Origin: Streptomyces klenkii
GTDB lineage: Bacteria > Actinomycetota > Actinomycetes > Streptomycetales > Streptomycetaceae
DNA length: 64,000 nucleotides
NCBI RefSeq assembly: GCF_003626645.1
Contig: NZ_RBAM01000010.1
Location: 1-64,000, forward strand
Direction: 5' to 3'
A program made the translations under genes and the position numbers. Under the pieces are notes generated by a model. That model saw only the letters and a program-made list of their open reading frames with translations. It was not told the DNA's origin and did not search any database. This document shows positions 30,680 through 39,522 of this stretch, piece by piece (position 1 is the stretch's first letter; each line of letters opens with the position of its first letter).

Positions 30680-32320
30680 TCAGGCCTTGGTCGCCAGCCG
30701 GTCGCCGACCACCAGGTGGTCGAGCCGCATGCCGGCGAAGGCTTCGACGGCGTCCTCGGGGGTCTCGACGATGGGGCGGCCGGCGACGTTGAAGGAGGTG
30801 TTGAGCAGCACGCCGCAGCCGGTGAGCTCCTCGAACCTGCCCAGCAGGGCGTGCACCTTGGGGTTCTGCCCGGCGCCCAGGGTCTGGAGCCGGGCGGTGC
30901 CGTCGACGTGTGCGGCCGCCGGTACGGCGTCCGGCCGGGTGACGCGGGCGACGATCAGCATGAAGGGCGAGGGCTGGTCCAGGTCGAAGTAGTCCCGGGC
31001 GCGCTCCTCGCGGACGACGGGGGCGTACGGGCGGAACCATTCGCGGTGTTTGACGTGGTCGTTGAGGTGGTCGCGGACCGAGGCGGGGTAAGGGGCGGCG
31101 AGGATGCTGCGGTGTCCCAGAGCGCGGGGGCCGAACTCGGAGCGGCCGTCGAACCAGCCGATGATCTTTCCTTCGGCGAGCAGGGCGGCCACGCGGCCCG
31201 GCAGGTCGTCGGGTGTCTCCACGGTGAAGCCCGAGGCGGCGAGGGCGGCGTCGGCCCTGGCGGTGGGATATTCAGGTCCGAGGTAGGCCGTCCGGAGCGC
31301 CGGGAGGCCGGTCAGGGGCCTGCCTTCCAGCTGGTGCAGGCCGTAGTAGGCGCAGCCCAGGCTGATGCCGTTGTCGCCCGCCGCAGGTACGACGAAGACG
31401 CGTTCGAAGGGGGTTTCGCGCAGGATGCGGCCGTTGGCGACGCTGTTGAGGCCAACGCCGCCGGCGATGCACAGGTCGGTCAGGCCGGTGCGGCGGTGCA
31501 GGTCGTTCGCGCAGTGCACGAGGGCGCGTTCGAGGACTTCCTGGGCGGCGTAGGCCAGTGCCGCGCGGTCTTCGAACTCGCCCGATGCCACGAGGCGTTC
31601 GAAGACGTGGTTGACCTTGCCGGCCGAGATGCTCACGCCGCCGCCGGGCAGCAGGGTGACGAGCTCCGCGACCTGATCGGTGAAGCGGTCGTCGCCGTAC
31701 GGGGCGAGCCCCATGGTCTTGCCGTCCTCGCTGACCGGGTAGCGGGTCTTCGGTCCCGTGTAGGACAGGCCGAGGGCGAGGCTGGCCGAGCGGTAGAAGT
31801 GGCCCAGGGAGTTGTCGGTCTCGCCCGGCTGGTAGTAGGCGCTCTCGGAGGCCGCGTCGACGAGGTGCGCCCCGCTGACCCGGTGCACGAGGCGGATCCC
31901 GGACTCGTCGGCGGTGTAGCCGCTGATCGTCTCGGCCTCGCGCGGGCCCGGCCCGTCCTTCCGGCCGGTGACCAGGCTGCCGGAGTTGTCGCAGACCAGG
32001 ACGGCGGCCCGGGTCATGCCGGAGGCGCCGAACGCGCTGTAGGCGTGGGCGAGGTGGTGGTTGATGACCGTCGCGCGCTTGCGGAACGAGTGGTAGAAGG
32101 GGCGGGGCACGAGCTCGCAGCAGACCACGTGGCCGACGTCCTCGGCCGTGGTGGCCAGGGCGTCGAGGCAGGCGCGGCGGCTGAGGCCCGCCAGGAGGTC
32201 CGCGCCGAGCCCGTACTTGCTGCCGACCAGGCGCTCCTCGTCGACGGCGACCAGTTCCCGGCCGTCGGTGGCGCAGGAGGACCAGTCGTGTCCGGAGCCC
32301 CCCAGACCCAGCACCGTCAT
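30680..32320 (-). CDS. mmcS: O-carbamoyltransferase (MmcS, NodU/CmcH family)
   Basis: 546 residues, ATG at 32320 behind AAGGAG. N-terminal Kae1-like domain motifs: LGLGGSGHDWSSC and the metal-binding VINHHLAHAYSAFG, then DNSGSLV and FCRSASLALG-like region. The C-terminal half has FDGRSEFGPRALGHRSIL and LLNTSFNVAGRPIVETPEDA, standard for NodU/TobZ-type carbamoyltransferases, which make carbamoyl-AMP from carbamoyl phosphate and ATP and pass the group to an alcohol. In mitomycin this is expected to install the C10 carbamate. It lies between mmcR and mmcT as in the known cluster. Confidence 0.9.
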   Translation of the reverse strand: MTVLGLGGSGHDWSSCATDGRELVAVDEERLVGSKYGLGADLLAGLSRRACLDALATTAEDVGHVVCCELVPRPFYHSFRKRATVINHHLAHAYSAFGASGMTRAAVLVCDNSGSLVTGRKDGPGPREAETISGYTADESGIRLVHRVSGAHLVDAASESAYYQPGETDNSLGHFYRSASLALGLSYTGPKTRYPVSEDGKTMGLAPYGDDRFTDQVAELVTLLPGGGVSISAGKVNHVFERLVASGEFEDRAALAYAAQEVLERALVHCANDLHRRTGLTDLCIAGGVGLNSVANGRILRETPFERVFVVPAAGDNGISLGCAYYGLHQLEGRPLTGLPALRTAYLGPEYPTARADAALAASGFTVETPDDLPGRVAALLAEGKIIGWFDGRSEFGPRALGHRSILAAPYPASVRDHLNDHVKHREWFRPYAPVVREERARDYFDLDQPSPFMLIVARVTRPDAVPAAAHVDGTARLQTLGAGQNPKVHALLGRFEELTGCGVLLNTSFNVAGRPIVETPEDAVEAFAGMRLDHLVVGDRLATKA

Positions 32321-32374
32321 AGTGTCGACACTCCTTACAGCTGTGGTCGGATGCGGGCGGGCGCGCTGTGCGGG

Positions 32375-33415
32375 TCAGGCGCGGCGGATCTCCACGATGC
32401 GCAGGGGGCCGGAGCCGCAGGGCAGCGAGCGCTCCACGGTCAGGCCGGCCTTCTCCAGCAGCGTGGCGAAGTCGCTCTCCGACCGCTCGGCCCCGCCCAC
32501 GAGGACGAGGAGGAGCAGGTCGACGAAGAGGGTCGAGGCCGCGGGGCGTTCGTCGATCAGGTTGTCGATCACCAGGAGCCGGGAGCCGGGCGCCATGGCG
32601 GCGGCGATGCGGCGGAGGATGCGCAGGACGTCCTCGTCGTCCCAGTCGTGCAGCACGTGCTTGATGAGGTAGAGGTCGGCGCCGGCGGGGATGGTCTCGA
32701 AGAAGTCGCCGGGGAGGACCTCGCAGCGCTCGCCGACGCCCCGGCTCTCCAGCAGGGCGCGGGCCTCGCCGGCGACCTCGGGGCGTTCGAGGAGGACACC
32801 GCGCGCGCCGGGGGCGCTCTCGAGGAGGGCGGCCATGAGGCTGCCGCGGCCGCCGCCGATGTCCACGACGGTGTCCGCGCCGGAGAAGTCGTAGGCCTCG
32901 GCGACCTGCCGGCTCTCGGCGAGGGACACGGACCCCATGGCGTGGTTGAACAGCTCCCGGGCCTGCGGGTCCTGCTGGGTGAGCTGCCAGAAGGAGACGC
33001 CGTTGGCGACGTCGAAGGAGGCCTCGCCGGTGCGGACGCTGTGCGCGAGCCGTTCCCAGGCCCGCCAGTGCCAGGGGGCGGCCTGGAAGCGGGCGTCGGT
33101 GGCGACCGGGCTGGTGGGGTCGGGGAGCAGCACCTCGGAGAGGGCGTTGTGCCCGTAGAGGTCGTCGTGGCCGAGTTCCTCGAAGATGCCTGAGGCGGCG
33201 AGCAGGCGCAGCAGCCTGCGCAGCGTGGGCTCGTGCGCGCCGGCCGCGGCGGCCAGGTCGGCGACGGTCCGGGGGCCGTCTTGCAGGAGGGCGGGCAGGC
33301 CGAGCTCTACGGCCACGTGGATGGCGCGGGCCTTCCAGGCTCCTTGCAGGATGTCGTTGACGGTCGCCTCGGCGCCGGCGCGGTCCTGGTCGTCGTGCGT
33401 CCGCTCCGCAGTCAT
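32375..33415 (-). CDS. mmcR: SAM-dependent O-methyltransferase (MmcR)
   Basis: 346 residues, ATG at 33415 with GGAGGAA upstream. An N-terminal dimerisation winged helix (AVELGLPALLQDGPRTVADLA; LRRLLRLLAASGIF) leads to the Methyltransf_2 catalytic domain: motif I TVVDIGGGRGSLMAALL, VLLERPEVAGEA, and LIKHVLHDWDDEDVLRIL with the catalytic His. MmcR has been assigned as the mitomycin 7-O-methyltransferase acting on the phenolic ring. Family and position agree with that. It is the first gene of the leftward run mmcR-mmcS-mmcT-cysCDN. Confidence 0.9.
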   Translation of the reverse strand: MTAERTHDDQDRAGAEATVNDILQGAWKARAIHVAVELGLPALLQDGPRTVADLAAAAGAHEPTLRRLLRLLAASGIFEELGHDDLYGHNALSEVLLPDPTSPVATDARFQAAPWHWRAWERLAHSVRTGEASFDVANGVSFWQLTQQDPQARELFNHAMGSVSLAESRQVAEAYDFSGADTVVDIGGGRGSLMAALLESAPGARGVLLERPEVAGEARALLESRGVGERCEVLPGDFFETIPAGADLYLIKHVLHDWDDEDVLRILRRIAAAMAPGSRLLVIDNLIDERPAASTLFVDLLLLVLVGGAERSESDFATLLEKAGLTVERSLPCGSGPLRIVEIRRA

Positions 33416-33903
33416 ACGGGGGTTCCTCCACAGGGCGTTCGGGGCAGGCGGCATGGGTCCCGGCGGGGCCGGGGGCGGCGAACGGGGGCCGGGCGGCCGT
33501 GGGGCCGGCGGGGCCGGGGCGCGGGGTGAACCGGCGGGCCCCGGGGGATCCGGGTGACCGGCGGTGGGGCGGCCGGGGCCGGGCGCGGCCCGCTCGGGTG
33601 AGGGAGTGACACGCTTCAGGCGCGCGGACACCGGGGCTGCGACCGGGCAGCTCCGGGAGGACGAACGGGTCCCGGACAGCAGTGCGGGACCGGGGAAACT
33701 CTCGCAACGGCCGGAGCGGCGCGTCAAGAATGCCTCCGCCGGTGGTGCGGTACGGGCCGGAACCCTCCGCCGGGTTTCGGCCATCGTGGATCAGCGGCCG
33801 TGCCCGGGCGCACCGCGGGCCGGGAGCGGACTTACGCTGGCGGCAGGCCCCACCCGCCCCGTGCGGGCGGAACAGCCGCCCGCCACCGGAAGAAGGACTG
33901 CCC
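33416..33903. other. Divergent intergenic region between mmcR and mmcQ
   Basis: 488 bases, extremely GC-rich, with Pro/Gly-type low-complexity sequence near 33440-33600. No gene is supported. It must hold the promoters for the leftward mmcR run and for rightward mmcQ, but no good -10/-35 pair was identified by eye. Confidence 0.5.
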
Positions 33904-34275
33904 ATGACCCCGCAGGAACTGTCGGATTTCGCGCTGGAGCTGCCGGAGGCGTTCGACGACGAGGCGTTCGGCCCCGGGGCCGCAGTGTTCAAGGTGGAGG
34001 GCAAGGTGTTCGCGATCCTCCAGGACCCCTCCGAGGAGCGCCCCGCGCAGGTCACGCTGAAGTGCGAGCCGGATCTGGCCCTGCACCTGCGGGAGCAGTA
34101 CGCGGCCGTGGAGCCCGGCTATCACGTCAACAAGCGCCACTGGAACACGGTTGTCCTGAACGGGACCGTTCCCGTGGAGGAGGTGCGGGAGATGGTGGAA
34201 CACTCTTACGACCGTGTGGTGTCGGGTCTGCCGAAGGCGACCCGCGATCGCCTGCGCCTGCTGCGCGCGGCGTAA
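33904..34275 (+). CDS. mmcQ: MmcQ/YjbR-family protein
   Basis: 123 residues, ATG at 33904 after GGAAGAAGGA. It shows the compact YjbR fold pattern: FALELPEAFDDEAFGPGAAVFKVEGKVFAIL, then VTLKCEPDLALHLREQY, GYHVNKRHWNTVVLNG and a C-terminal helix ending in SYDRVVSGLPK. The family is named after mmcQ of the mitomycin cluster. Its exact role is unknown; YjbR-type proteins have been proposed to bind DNA. Its presence beside mmcR and mmcS supports cluster identity. Confidence 0.9.
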   Translation: MTPQELSDFALELPEAFDDEAFGPGAAVFKVEGKVFAILQDPSEERPAQVTLKCEPDLALHLREQYAAVEPGYHVNKRHWNTVVLNGTVPVEEVREMVEHSYDRVVSGLPKATRDRLRLLRAA

Positions 34276-34392
34276 CCCTTCGTTTCCTCGTCTCCACCCC
34301 TTATCCCCTCCCCTGTCTCCTCCTCCCGCTCGCTCCCCCACGTTCTCCGATGACCGGTATGCCAACTGCCCAGCAGACCGAGGGAGTCGCAC

Positions 34393-35724
34393 GTGACGTT
34401 TCGCCAGCGTGTCGTCGTCGTCATCACCGAGGGAGCCGCGCCCGAGCTGCTCGGGCGATGGTGCGCGAAGGGTCTGCTGCCCGGCTTCGCCCGGCTGCGC
34501 GCGCAGGGTGTCCACGGTCCGCTGCGCGCGGAGGGCACCCCGTACGAGCCGCCGGGCCTGCTGAGCGTCCTGACCGGGCGGCGGGCCGGGCGGCACGGCT
34601 TCTACTCGTACTGGACCTGTCACGATCCCGAGTACGCCCCGCAGGTGCTGACCTCGAAGGACCGCCGTTACCCGGTGCTGTGGCAGCAGGAGGTGTTCGC
34701 CGGCGTCAGGTTCGCCTCGATCGGCCTGTTCGGCACCCATCCGCCCGAGCCGTTCGACGGCTCGCTGATCACCTATCCGATGTACGCCACCCTCCACGCC
34801 TGCCACCCGCGGAGCCTTCAGCGCACGCTGGCGGCGCAGGGCGTGCGGCCGGTCCACGACGTATCGGTCTTCTGGACCGGCCAGGACCGTGACGAGCTGC
34901 TGCCCTCCCTGCTGGAGGCGGACGTCCAGCGCGGCCGCGCGGCGCTCGCGCTGCTGGAGGAGCACGACGTCGTGCTCGTCAACCTCACCTCCATCGACCG
35001 GACGTCGCACATCTACTGGCAGGAGCTGGAACGGGGGCCGGAGCACGAGGAGTCGAGCGCGGTCCTGGCCGCGTACCGCACCTGCGACCGCGTGATCCAG
35101 GACGTCCTGGAGCGGGCGGACGACCGCACCACCGTCCTGGCCTTCTCGGAGATCGGGTTCGGGCCGCTGCGCAACTACCACTCGGTCAACGCCGAGCTGG
35201 AGTCCTGCGGCTTCCTCTCCCACGCCGCGGACGGCCGCGCGGAGTGGGCGCGCAGCCGGGCCTTCGAGGCGGTGCAGGGCACGCACGGGGTGAACGTCAA
35301 CCTGCGGGGACGGTACAAGCACGGCCTGGTCGCCGAGCGGGACTACGAGGCGGTGCGCTCGGAGGTGGCGGCGGCGCTGCTGGAGCGGCTCAACCCCCGT
35401 ACGGGCAGGCCCTTCCTGGCGGCCGTGCACCGGCGGGAGGAGGTCTACGAGGGCGAGGCCGTCCATCTGGCCCCGGACCTCGTCCTGGAGCCGGCGGACT
35501 GGCGCTACCTCCCGCTGGGGGATCCCGCGTGGGCCTCCCACGTGCACCGCGACTGGCAGAGCGGCTGGCACCGCCGCGACTCCTACTGGGCCGCGCTGGG
35601 CCCGGATTTCTCCGGCGGCGCCGAGCGCACTCGTATCGCGGCCCCCGTCGACATACCCGCAACCGTGTGCGAACTGCTCGGGCGTGACGTCCCGTCGGAT
35701 TGGGACGGCGTTCCGCTGTCCTGA
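34393..35724 (+). CDS. Alkaline-phosphatase-superfamily protein with degenerate metal site
   Basis: 443 residues from a GTG at 34393 behind GAGGGAG. The overall pattern matches type I phosphodiesterase-like proteins (COG3379 group): EPPGLLSVLTGRRAGRHGFYSYW and TSIDRTSHIYWQELE are recognisable. However, the first metal motif GxDGA is ITEGAAPE, the usual SDHG is SEIGFGPLRN, and the last metal His loop is altered to GWHRRDSYW. So only part of the two-metal site remains, making it either a catalytically dead partner or an enzyme with altered chemistry. Three other paralogs occur in this cluster. By position it may be the mmcP counterpart, which is uncertain. Confidence 0.75.
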   Translation: MTFRQRVVVVITEGAAPELLGRWCAKGLLPGFARLRAQGVHGPLRAEGTPYEPPGLLSVLTGRRAGRHGFYSYWTCHDPEYAPQVLTSKDRRYPVLWQQEVFAGVRFASIGLFGTHPPEPFDGSLITYPMYATLHACHPRSLQRTLAAQGVRPVHDVSVFWTGQDRDELLPSLLEADVQRGRAALALLEEHDVVLVNLTSIDRTSHIYWQELERGPEHEESSAVLAAYRTCDRVIQDVLERADDRTTVLAFSEIGFGPLRNYHSVNAELESCGFLSHAADGRAEWARSRAFEAVQGTHGVNVNLRGRYKHGLVAERDYEAVRSEVAAALLERLNPRTGRPFLAAVHRREEVYEGEAVHLAPDLVLEPADWRYLPLGDPAWASHVHRDWQSGWHRRDSYWAALGPDFSGGAERTRIAAPVDIPATVCELLGRDVPSDWDGVPLS

Positions 35725-35880
35725 AATCGCCCCTCAATAGGAAGCGTTGACACGCGGGGACGACAGAGCGATTGGCCAAGGCCGCCGATGGGTCACTAAC
35801 CTGCACGGGTCCAGCACATTCGGACTTCGCGGCCCGGCCGGCCCGGACGGAAGACGGCCGTCCCCCGGAGGACCATTTTA

Positions 35881-35910
35881 AAGTGCAAGAAAGCGCAAGA
35901 AGGTGCAGGA
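35881..35910 (+). repeat. Three 10-bp tandem repeats before mrd
   Basis: AAGTGCAAGA, AAGCGCAAGA and AGGTGCAGGA follow one another with no gap and lead into the ribosome site AAGGAAACGC of mrd. A TTGACA box lies upstream at 35747-35752 without a good -10. The purine-rich repeat may affect translation or bind a regulator. Confidence 0.6.
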
Positions 35911-35920
35911 AAGGAAACGC

Positions 35921-36319
35921 ATGTCAGCAAGGATTTCCCTCTTCGCGGTGGTCGTGGAGGACATGGCCAGGTCGCTGGAGTTCTACCGCCTGCTGGGCGT
36001 GGAGATTCCCGCCGAGGCCGACGCGGCGCCGCACGTCGAGGTGGTGCTCGACGGCGGCGTCCGGCTCGCCTGGGACACGGCGGCCACGATCCGCTCGTAC
36101 GACCCGCAGTGGCAGGCCCCGACCGGCGGCCACCGCGTCGCCATCGCCTTCGAGTTCCCCGGCACCGCGGCCGTGGACGCCAAGTACGCCGAGCTCGTCG
36201 ACGCCGGCTACGAGGGCCACCTCAAGCCGTGGGACGCCGTGTGGGGCCAGCGCTACGCCATCGTCAAGGACCCCGACGGCACCGTGATCGACCTCTTCGC
36301 GCCCCTGCCCGGCGCGTAA
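35921..36319 (+). CDS. mrd: Mitomycin resistance protein Mrd (VOC drug-binding protein)
   Basis: 132 residues, ATG at 35921 behind AGGAAAGGAAACGC. The start MSARISLFAVVVEDMA, the middle VRLAWDTAATIRSYDP with QWQAPTGGHR, and the end YAIVKDPDGTVIDLFAPLP match my memory of the S. lavendulae Mrd almost throughout. Mrd is a dimeric VOC-fold protein that binds mitomycin C with high affinity and works with the exporter Mct. This is one of the strongest markers of the cluster. It is transcribed rightward with its own upstream region. Confidence 0.95.
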   Translation: MSARISLFAVVVEDMARSLEFYRLLGVEIPAEADAAPHVEVVLDGGVRLAWDTAATIRSYDPQWQAPTGGHRVAIAFEFPGTAAVDAKYAELVDAGYEGHLKPWDAVWGQRYAIVKDPDGTVIDLFAPLPGA

Positions 36320-36431
36320 CCCGTCCGCGGGGCCCGGCGTGCGGCGACGCGTTCCGGGCTCCGCCGCCTCCCCCGTTCCGCGCAGCACTCCGTTCTCCGG
36401 GACATCCCCCGTTCTCCGGAAGGTGGGCACC

Positions 36432-36800
36432 ATGGTCTTACGAGCGCCCGGGCGGCGGCGGGAACCACGCCGCGCCCTGTCCCCGCTCCCCGCACGTGTC
36501 ACCCGCGAAGAACTCTCCGCAGGGGCCGCATTCGCGCCCCGGGATTTCGGCCGGGACCCGGCCGGGCTCCCCGCCTTACCCGGCTCCCTCGCCTCCGCCC
36601 CGCTCGGCACGCTCCGTTCCGGCATTCTCACCGGGCACCTCGGCGGGCCGTGGCTGGACGGCTTCCCGCGCTATGTCTGGCACCGGTCCGGTGACATCGT
36701 CGTGGAATTCCGGCTGACCGGCCGGCGCCCCGGCGAATACTCCGGATACGAACTCCACCCGAGTGAATGGCCGGAAGGGCTGGCGGACCATGCTTCCTGA
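36432..36800 (+). CDS. Unrecognised small protein with two TTA codons
   Basis: 122 residues, ATG at 36432 after GGAAGGTGGG. Its end overlaps the next start by 11 bases. TTA leucine codons occur at codon 3 and again near residue 48; in Streptomyces these depend on the bldA tRNA and are rare. The protein has an Arg/Pro-rich N-terminus and a C-terminal part (RYVWHRSGDIVVEFRLTGRRPGEYSGYELHP). I do not recognise the family. Coupling to the ImmA/IrrE-like gene suggests a two-gene regulatory unit, perhaps controlling timing of the mitomycin genes. Confidence 0.65.
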   Translation: MVLRAPGRRREPRRALSPLPARVTREELSAGAAFAPRDFGRDPAGLPALPGSLASAPLGTLRSGILTGHLGGPWLDGFPRYVWHRSGDIVVEFRLTGRRPGEYSGYELHPSEWPEGLADHAS

Positions 36801-38211
36801 GTTCCAATTGCAGTGGAATTGGCGCGAGGCCCCCGCCGGCGACCCGGACGAGCTCCGGGCGACCTGGGCGGACCTGCGGATCGCGGTGGGCGCCGAGACC
36901 GTCACCCTGATCCGGGAGCCCGCCGCCGGGAGGTTCCGCGAGCACGTCACCGGCTCCCTCTACCCCCTGGCCGAATGGATCGCCTTCAACTGGTGGTCGC
37001 TGGTGGCCGACGCCCGGCCCGGCACCCAGATATCCCAGCTCCGCTTCGCCTACAAATACGGCGTCGGCGACGACCGCGCGGCCTGGTGGGTCCGCTCGCG
37101 CCGCCACATCCTGCGCGCCGCGTGCGACGGCTTCCGCTGGCCGGACATGCTCTTCGTGCCCGAGGGCCGCGAGACCCGGATCGTGTGGATGCCCGACATG
37201 GGGCCCGACGCCCGCCCGGGCGAGCACTTCGCGAGCCGCGGCAACAGCTGTGTGGAGAGCGCGGCGTTCACCGCCTCCCTGGCCGCTTTCGTGGACGCGG
37301 TCGCGGACCGCCTGGCCGGGCAGGGGATCACGGGCACCCCGCTCCAGGAGGAGTGGGCGGCGGTCCGCTCCGCCGACGAGGAGGAGGCCGCGTTCTGCCG
37401 CATCGCCGCGCGCCTGGGCCTCGACCCGTACAGCGAGGCCGAACCGTACGAGGCCGACATCGTCAAGGCCGCCGAGCAGCTGCCGGAGCCGCTGGCCTCG
37501 GACTTCTTCAACGGCGTGCGGCCGGAGCGGATCGCCGAGCAGCTCCAGTGGGTGGCGCGGGCGCGCACGCTGATGGGCACGGCCCCCGAGGGCGCCGGGG
37601 AGGCCGCAGCCCTGACGGAGCTGCGGGAGGCCTGCGCCGACGTCAGCGCCCGGTTCTTCGCCGCGGGCCGCCTCGACAACCCCTGGCACCTCGGCTACGA
37701 GGTGGCGCACCTGGTCCGCGCGTGGGCCGGTCTGGAGGACACCCGGCCCTTCGACCCCGCCCCCCTGATGAGCTACCGCACCGAGCAGGTCCCCTACCTG
37801 GACCGCGGGCTGGTCGCCCTCGGCACGCGCCGGGGCGCGGAGGGCGCCGCTCTCGTGTCCGCCCGCCGCTTCACCGACCGCCCCCGCCGCTTCCTCCAGG
37901 CCCGGGCCCTGTGGCACCTGATCTGCGACACCGACGACACCTTCCTCATCGCCGCCGCCCACACCCACCGCCAGCACGTGGCCCGGGGCTTCGCCCTCGA
38001 AGTCCTCGCCCCGGCCCGGGGCATCGCCGCGCTGCTGTCGGACCCGGCGCACCTGGTGTCCGCCGAGGACGTGGAGCTGATCGCCGACGACTACGGCTGC
38101 GGCAACATCGTCGTGGAGCACCAGCTCGACAACATCGTCCTGGGACGGGACTTCGCCCGGCCCGGGCCGGACCGCACCGCCGCGCGGGGCGACGGGGGCC
38201 GGACCGCATGA
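36790..38211 (+). CDS. ImmA/IrrE-like protein, catalytic motif degenerate
   Basis: 473 residues, ATG at 36790, overlapping the previous gene and overlapped by mmcN (ATGA). The C-terminal third follows ImmA/IrrE layout: RPRRFLQARALWHLICDTDD sits where HExxH normally lies, THRQHVARGFALEVLAPA follows, and DVELIADDYGCGNIVVEHQL matches the usual ending. The HExxH zinc site is missing its Glu and one His, so proteolysis is doubtful. Such proteins often control repressors. By order it may be mmcO, which is uncertain. Confidence 0.6.
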   Translation: MLPEFQLQWNWREAPAGDPDELRATWADLRIAVGAETVTLIREPAAGRFREHVTGSLYPLAEWIAFNWWSLVADARPGTQISQLRFAYKYGVGDDRAAWWVRSRRHILRAACDGFRWPDMLFVPEGRETRIVWMPDMGPDARPGEHFASRGNSCVESAAFTASLAAFVDAVADRLAGQGITGTPLQEEWAAVRSADEEEAAFCRIAARLGLDPYSEAEPYEADIVKAAEQLPEPLASDFFNGVRPERIAEQLQWVARARTLMGTAPEGAGEAAALTELREACADVSARFFAAGRLDNPWHLGYEVAHLVRAWAGLEDTRPFDPAPLMSYRTEQVPYLDRGLVALGTRRGAEGAALVSARRFTDRPRRFLQARALWHLICDTDDTFLIAAAHTHRQHVARGFALEVLAPARGIAALLSDPAHLVSAEDVELIADDYGCGNIVVEHQLDNIVLGRDFARPGPDRTAARGDGGRTA

Positions 38212-39413
38212 CCGCCCACGTGCCGCCCCTCTTCCCCTTCCCGCCCGGCCCCCTGGGCACGGTCCCGCCCGCGTTCGGCCGGCTCCTGGCCGAGGATCCC
38301 GTTCCCGAGGTCCGGCTCGCCGACGGGGCGCGGATCCGCCTGGCCCTGCGCCACGAGGACGTGCGGACCGTGCTGGCCGACGACCGCTTCAGCCGGCACC
38401 GGGCCGCCCTGCTGCCCGGTCGGGGGTTCGGCCGCTCGCAGGGCTCCGGCATCGTGGACCTCGACCCGCCCGAGCACGCCCGCCTGCGCGGGCCGGTGGC
38501 CGCCGCGTTCGGCGCGGAGCGGGCCGCGCGCTTCGTACCGCGCATCGAGGAGATAGCCGAGGACGTCGTCGGCGGGCTGCCCGCCGGGTCCGGCACCGTG
38601 GACCTGGTCACGGCGTACACCGCGCCCTTCGCCGGCCGCGTCACCTGTGAGCTGCTCGGGCTGCCCGGTGACCGCTGGCGGTCCGTCACCTCCGACGTGG
38701 AGCTCCTGCTGCTGCCCCGTGGGGCCGCGGAGGAGGACCTGGCCGCCGCCCGGGACCGGCTGGGGAAGGCCCTGGCCGATCTGCTCGCCGACCGGAGGGC
38801 CGGGCCCGGCGACAGCGTCGCCGACGCGCTCCTCGCCTCGGACCCGCGGGACGGCGCCGGGGGCCTGACCGACGAGGACCGCACGCTGCTCCTCCACGGC
38901 CTGATCATCTCCGGCTTCGTCACCATCCGGGACCTCCTGGCCCGCCACCTCTTCGGCGTGCTCTCCTCCCCCGGCCTCGCCACCCGGCTGGCCGGCGACC
39001 CGGCCCTCGTCCCGGTGGCCGTGTGGGAACTGCTGCGCTTCTACCCCTCCACCCACGACGGGCTGCTGCGGGTCGCCACCGAGGACGTGGTCCTCTCCGG
39101 CGGCCGCATCGCCGCCGGGGAGGCGGTGCTGCCGCTGGTGGCGGCCGCCTCCCGCGACCCGGAGGCCTTCCCCGACCCCGACGTCCTCGACGTCGCCCGG
39201 ATCGCCGACCGCGCCATCGCCTTCGGCGCCGGCCGGCACGCCTGCCCCGCCGCCGATCTCGCCGTGGCCGAGCTGAGCGTGGGCGTCGCGCGGCTGCTCG
39301 CGGCGTTCCCCGGCATCGCGCCGGCCGTGCCGCCCGAGGAGATCGAGCACAGCAGCGAACTGCTGCCCCTCGCCGTCCGGTCGCTGCCGGTGGTCCTCGG
39401 ACCGCGGCACTGA
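38208..39413 (+). CDS. mmcN: Cytochrome P450 (MmcN)
   Basis: 401 residues, ATG at 38208 overlapping the previous stop. The haem motif FGAGRHACPAADLAVAEL keeps the Cys ligand, and ExxR is present in WELLRFYPS. The I-helix reads HGLIISGFVTIRDLL: the Thr remains but the acidic residue before it is replaced by Val, unusual for a standard monooxygenase. It lies in the region where the known cluster has its P450, mmcN, next to mmcM and mmcL. The reaction is unknown; an oxidation of the mitosane skeleton is expected. Confidence 0.85.
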   Translation: MTAHVPPLFPFPPGPLGTVPPAFGRLLAEDPVPEVRLADGARIRLALRHEDVRTVLADDRFSRHRAALLPGRGFGRSQGSGIVDLDPPEHARLRGPVAAAFGAERAARFVPRIEEIAEDVVGGLPAGSGTVDLVTAYTAPFAGRVTCELLGLPGDRWRSVTSDVELLLLPRGAAEEDLAAARDRLGKALADLLADRRAGPGDSVADALLASDPRDGAGGLTDEDRTLLLHGLIISGFVTIRDLLARHLFGVLSSPGLATRLAGDPALVPVAVWELLRFYPSTHDGLLRVATEDVVLSGGRIAAGEAVLPLVAAASRDPEAFPDPDVLDVARIADRAIAFGAGRHACPAADLAVAELSVGVARLLAAFPGIAPAVPPEEIEHSSELLPLAVRSLPVVLGPRH

Positions 39414-39522
39414 CCGGCCCGCCCCGCACCTCCGCGCCGGGCGGGCCCTGCGGCCAGTGGCCGGCAACCCGCGGCCCGCCCGGCACGGACGCTCGTCCCG
39501 TTCGTTCCAGAAAGGTTCATCG

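Noticed and set aside
30110..33193. Plus-strand frame of about 1000 codons opposite mmcT, mmcS and mmcR
   Set aside because: It is fully antisense to three confidently identified genes.
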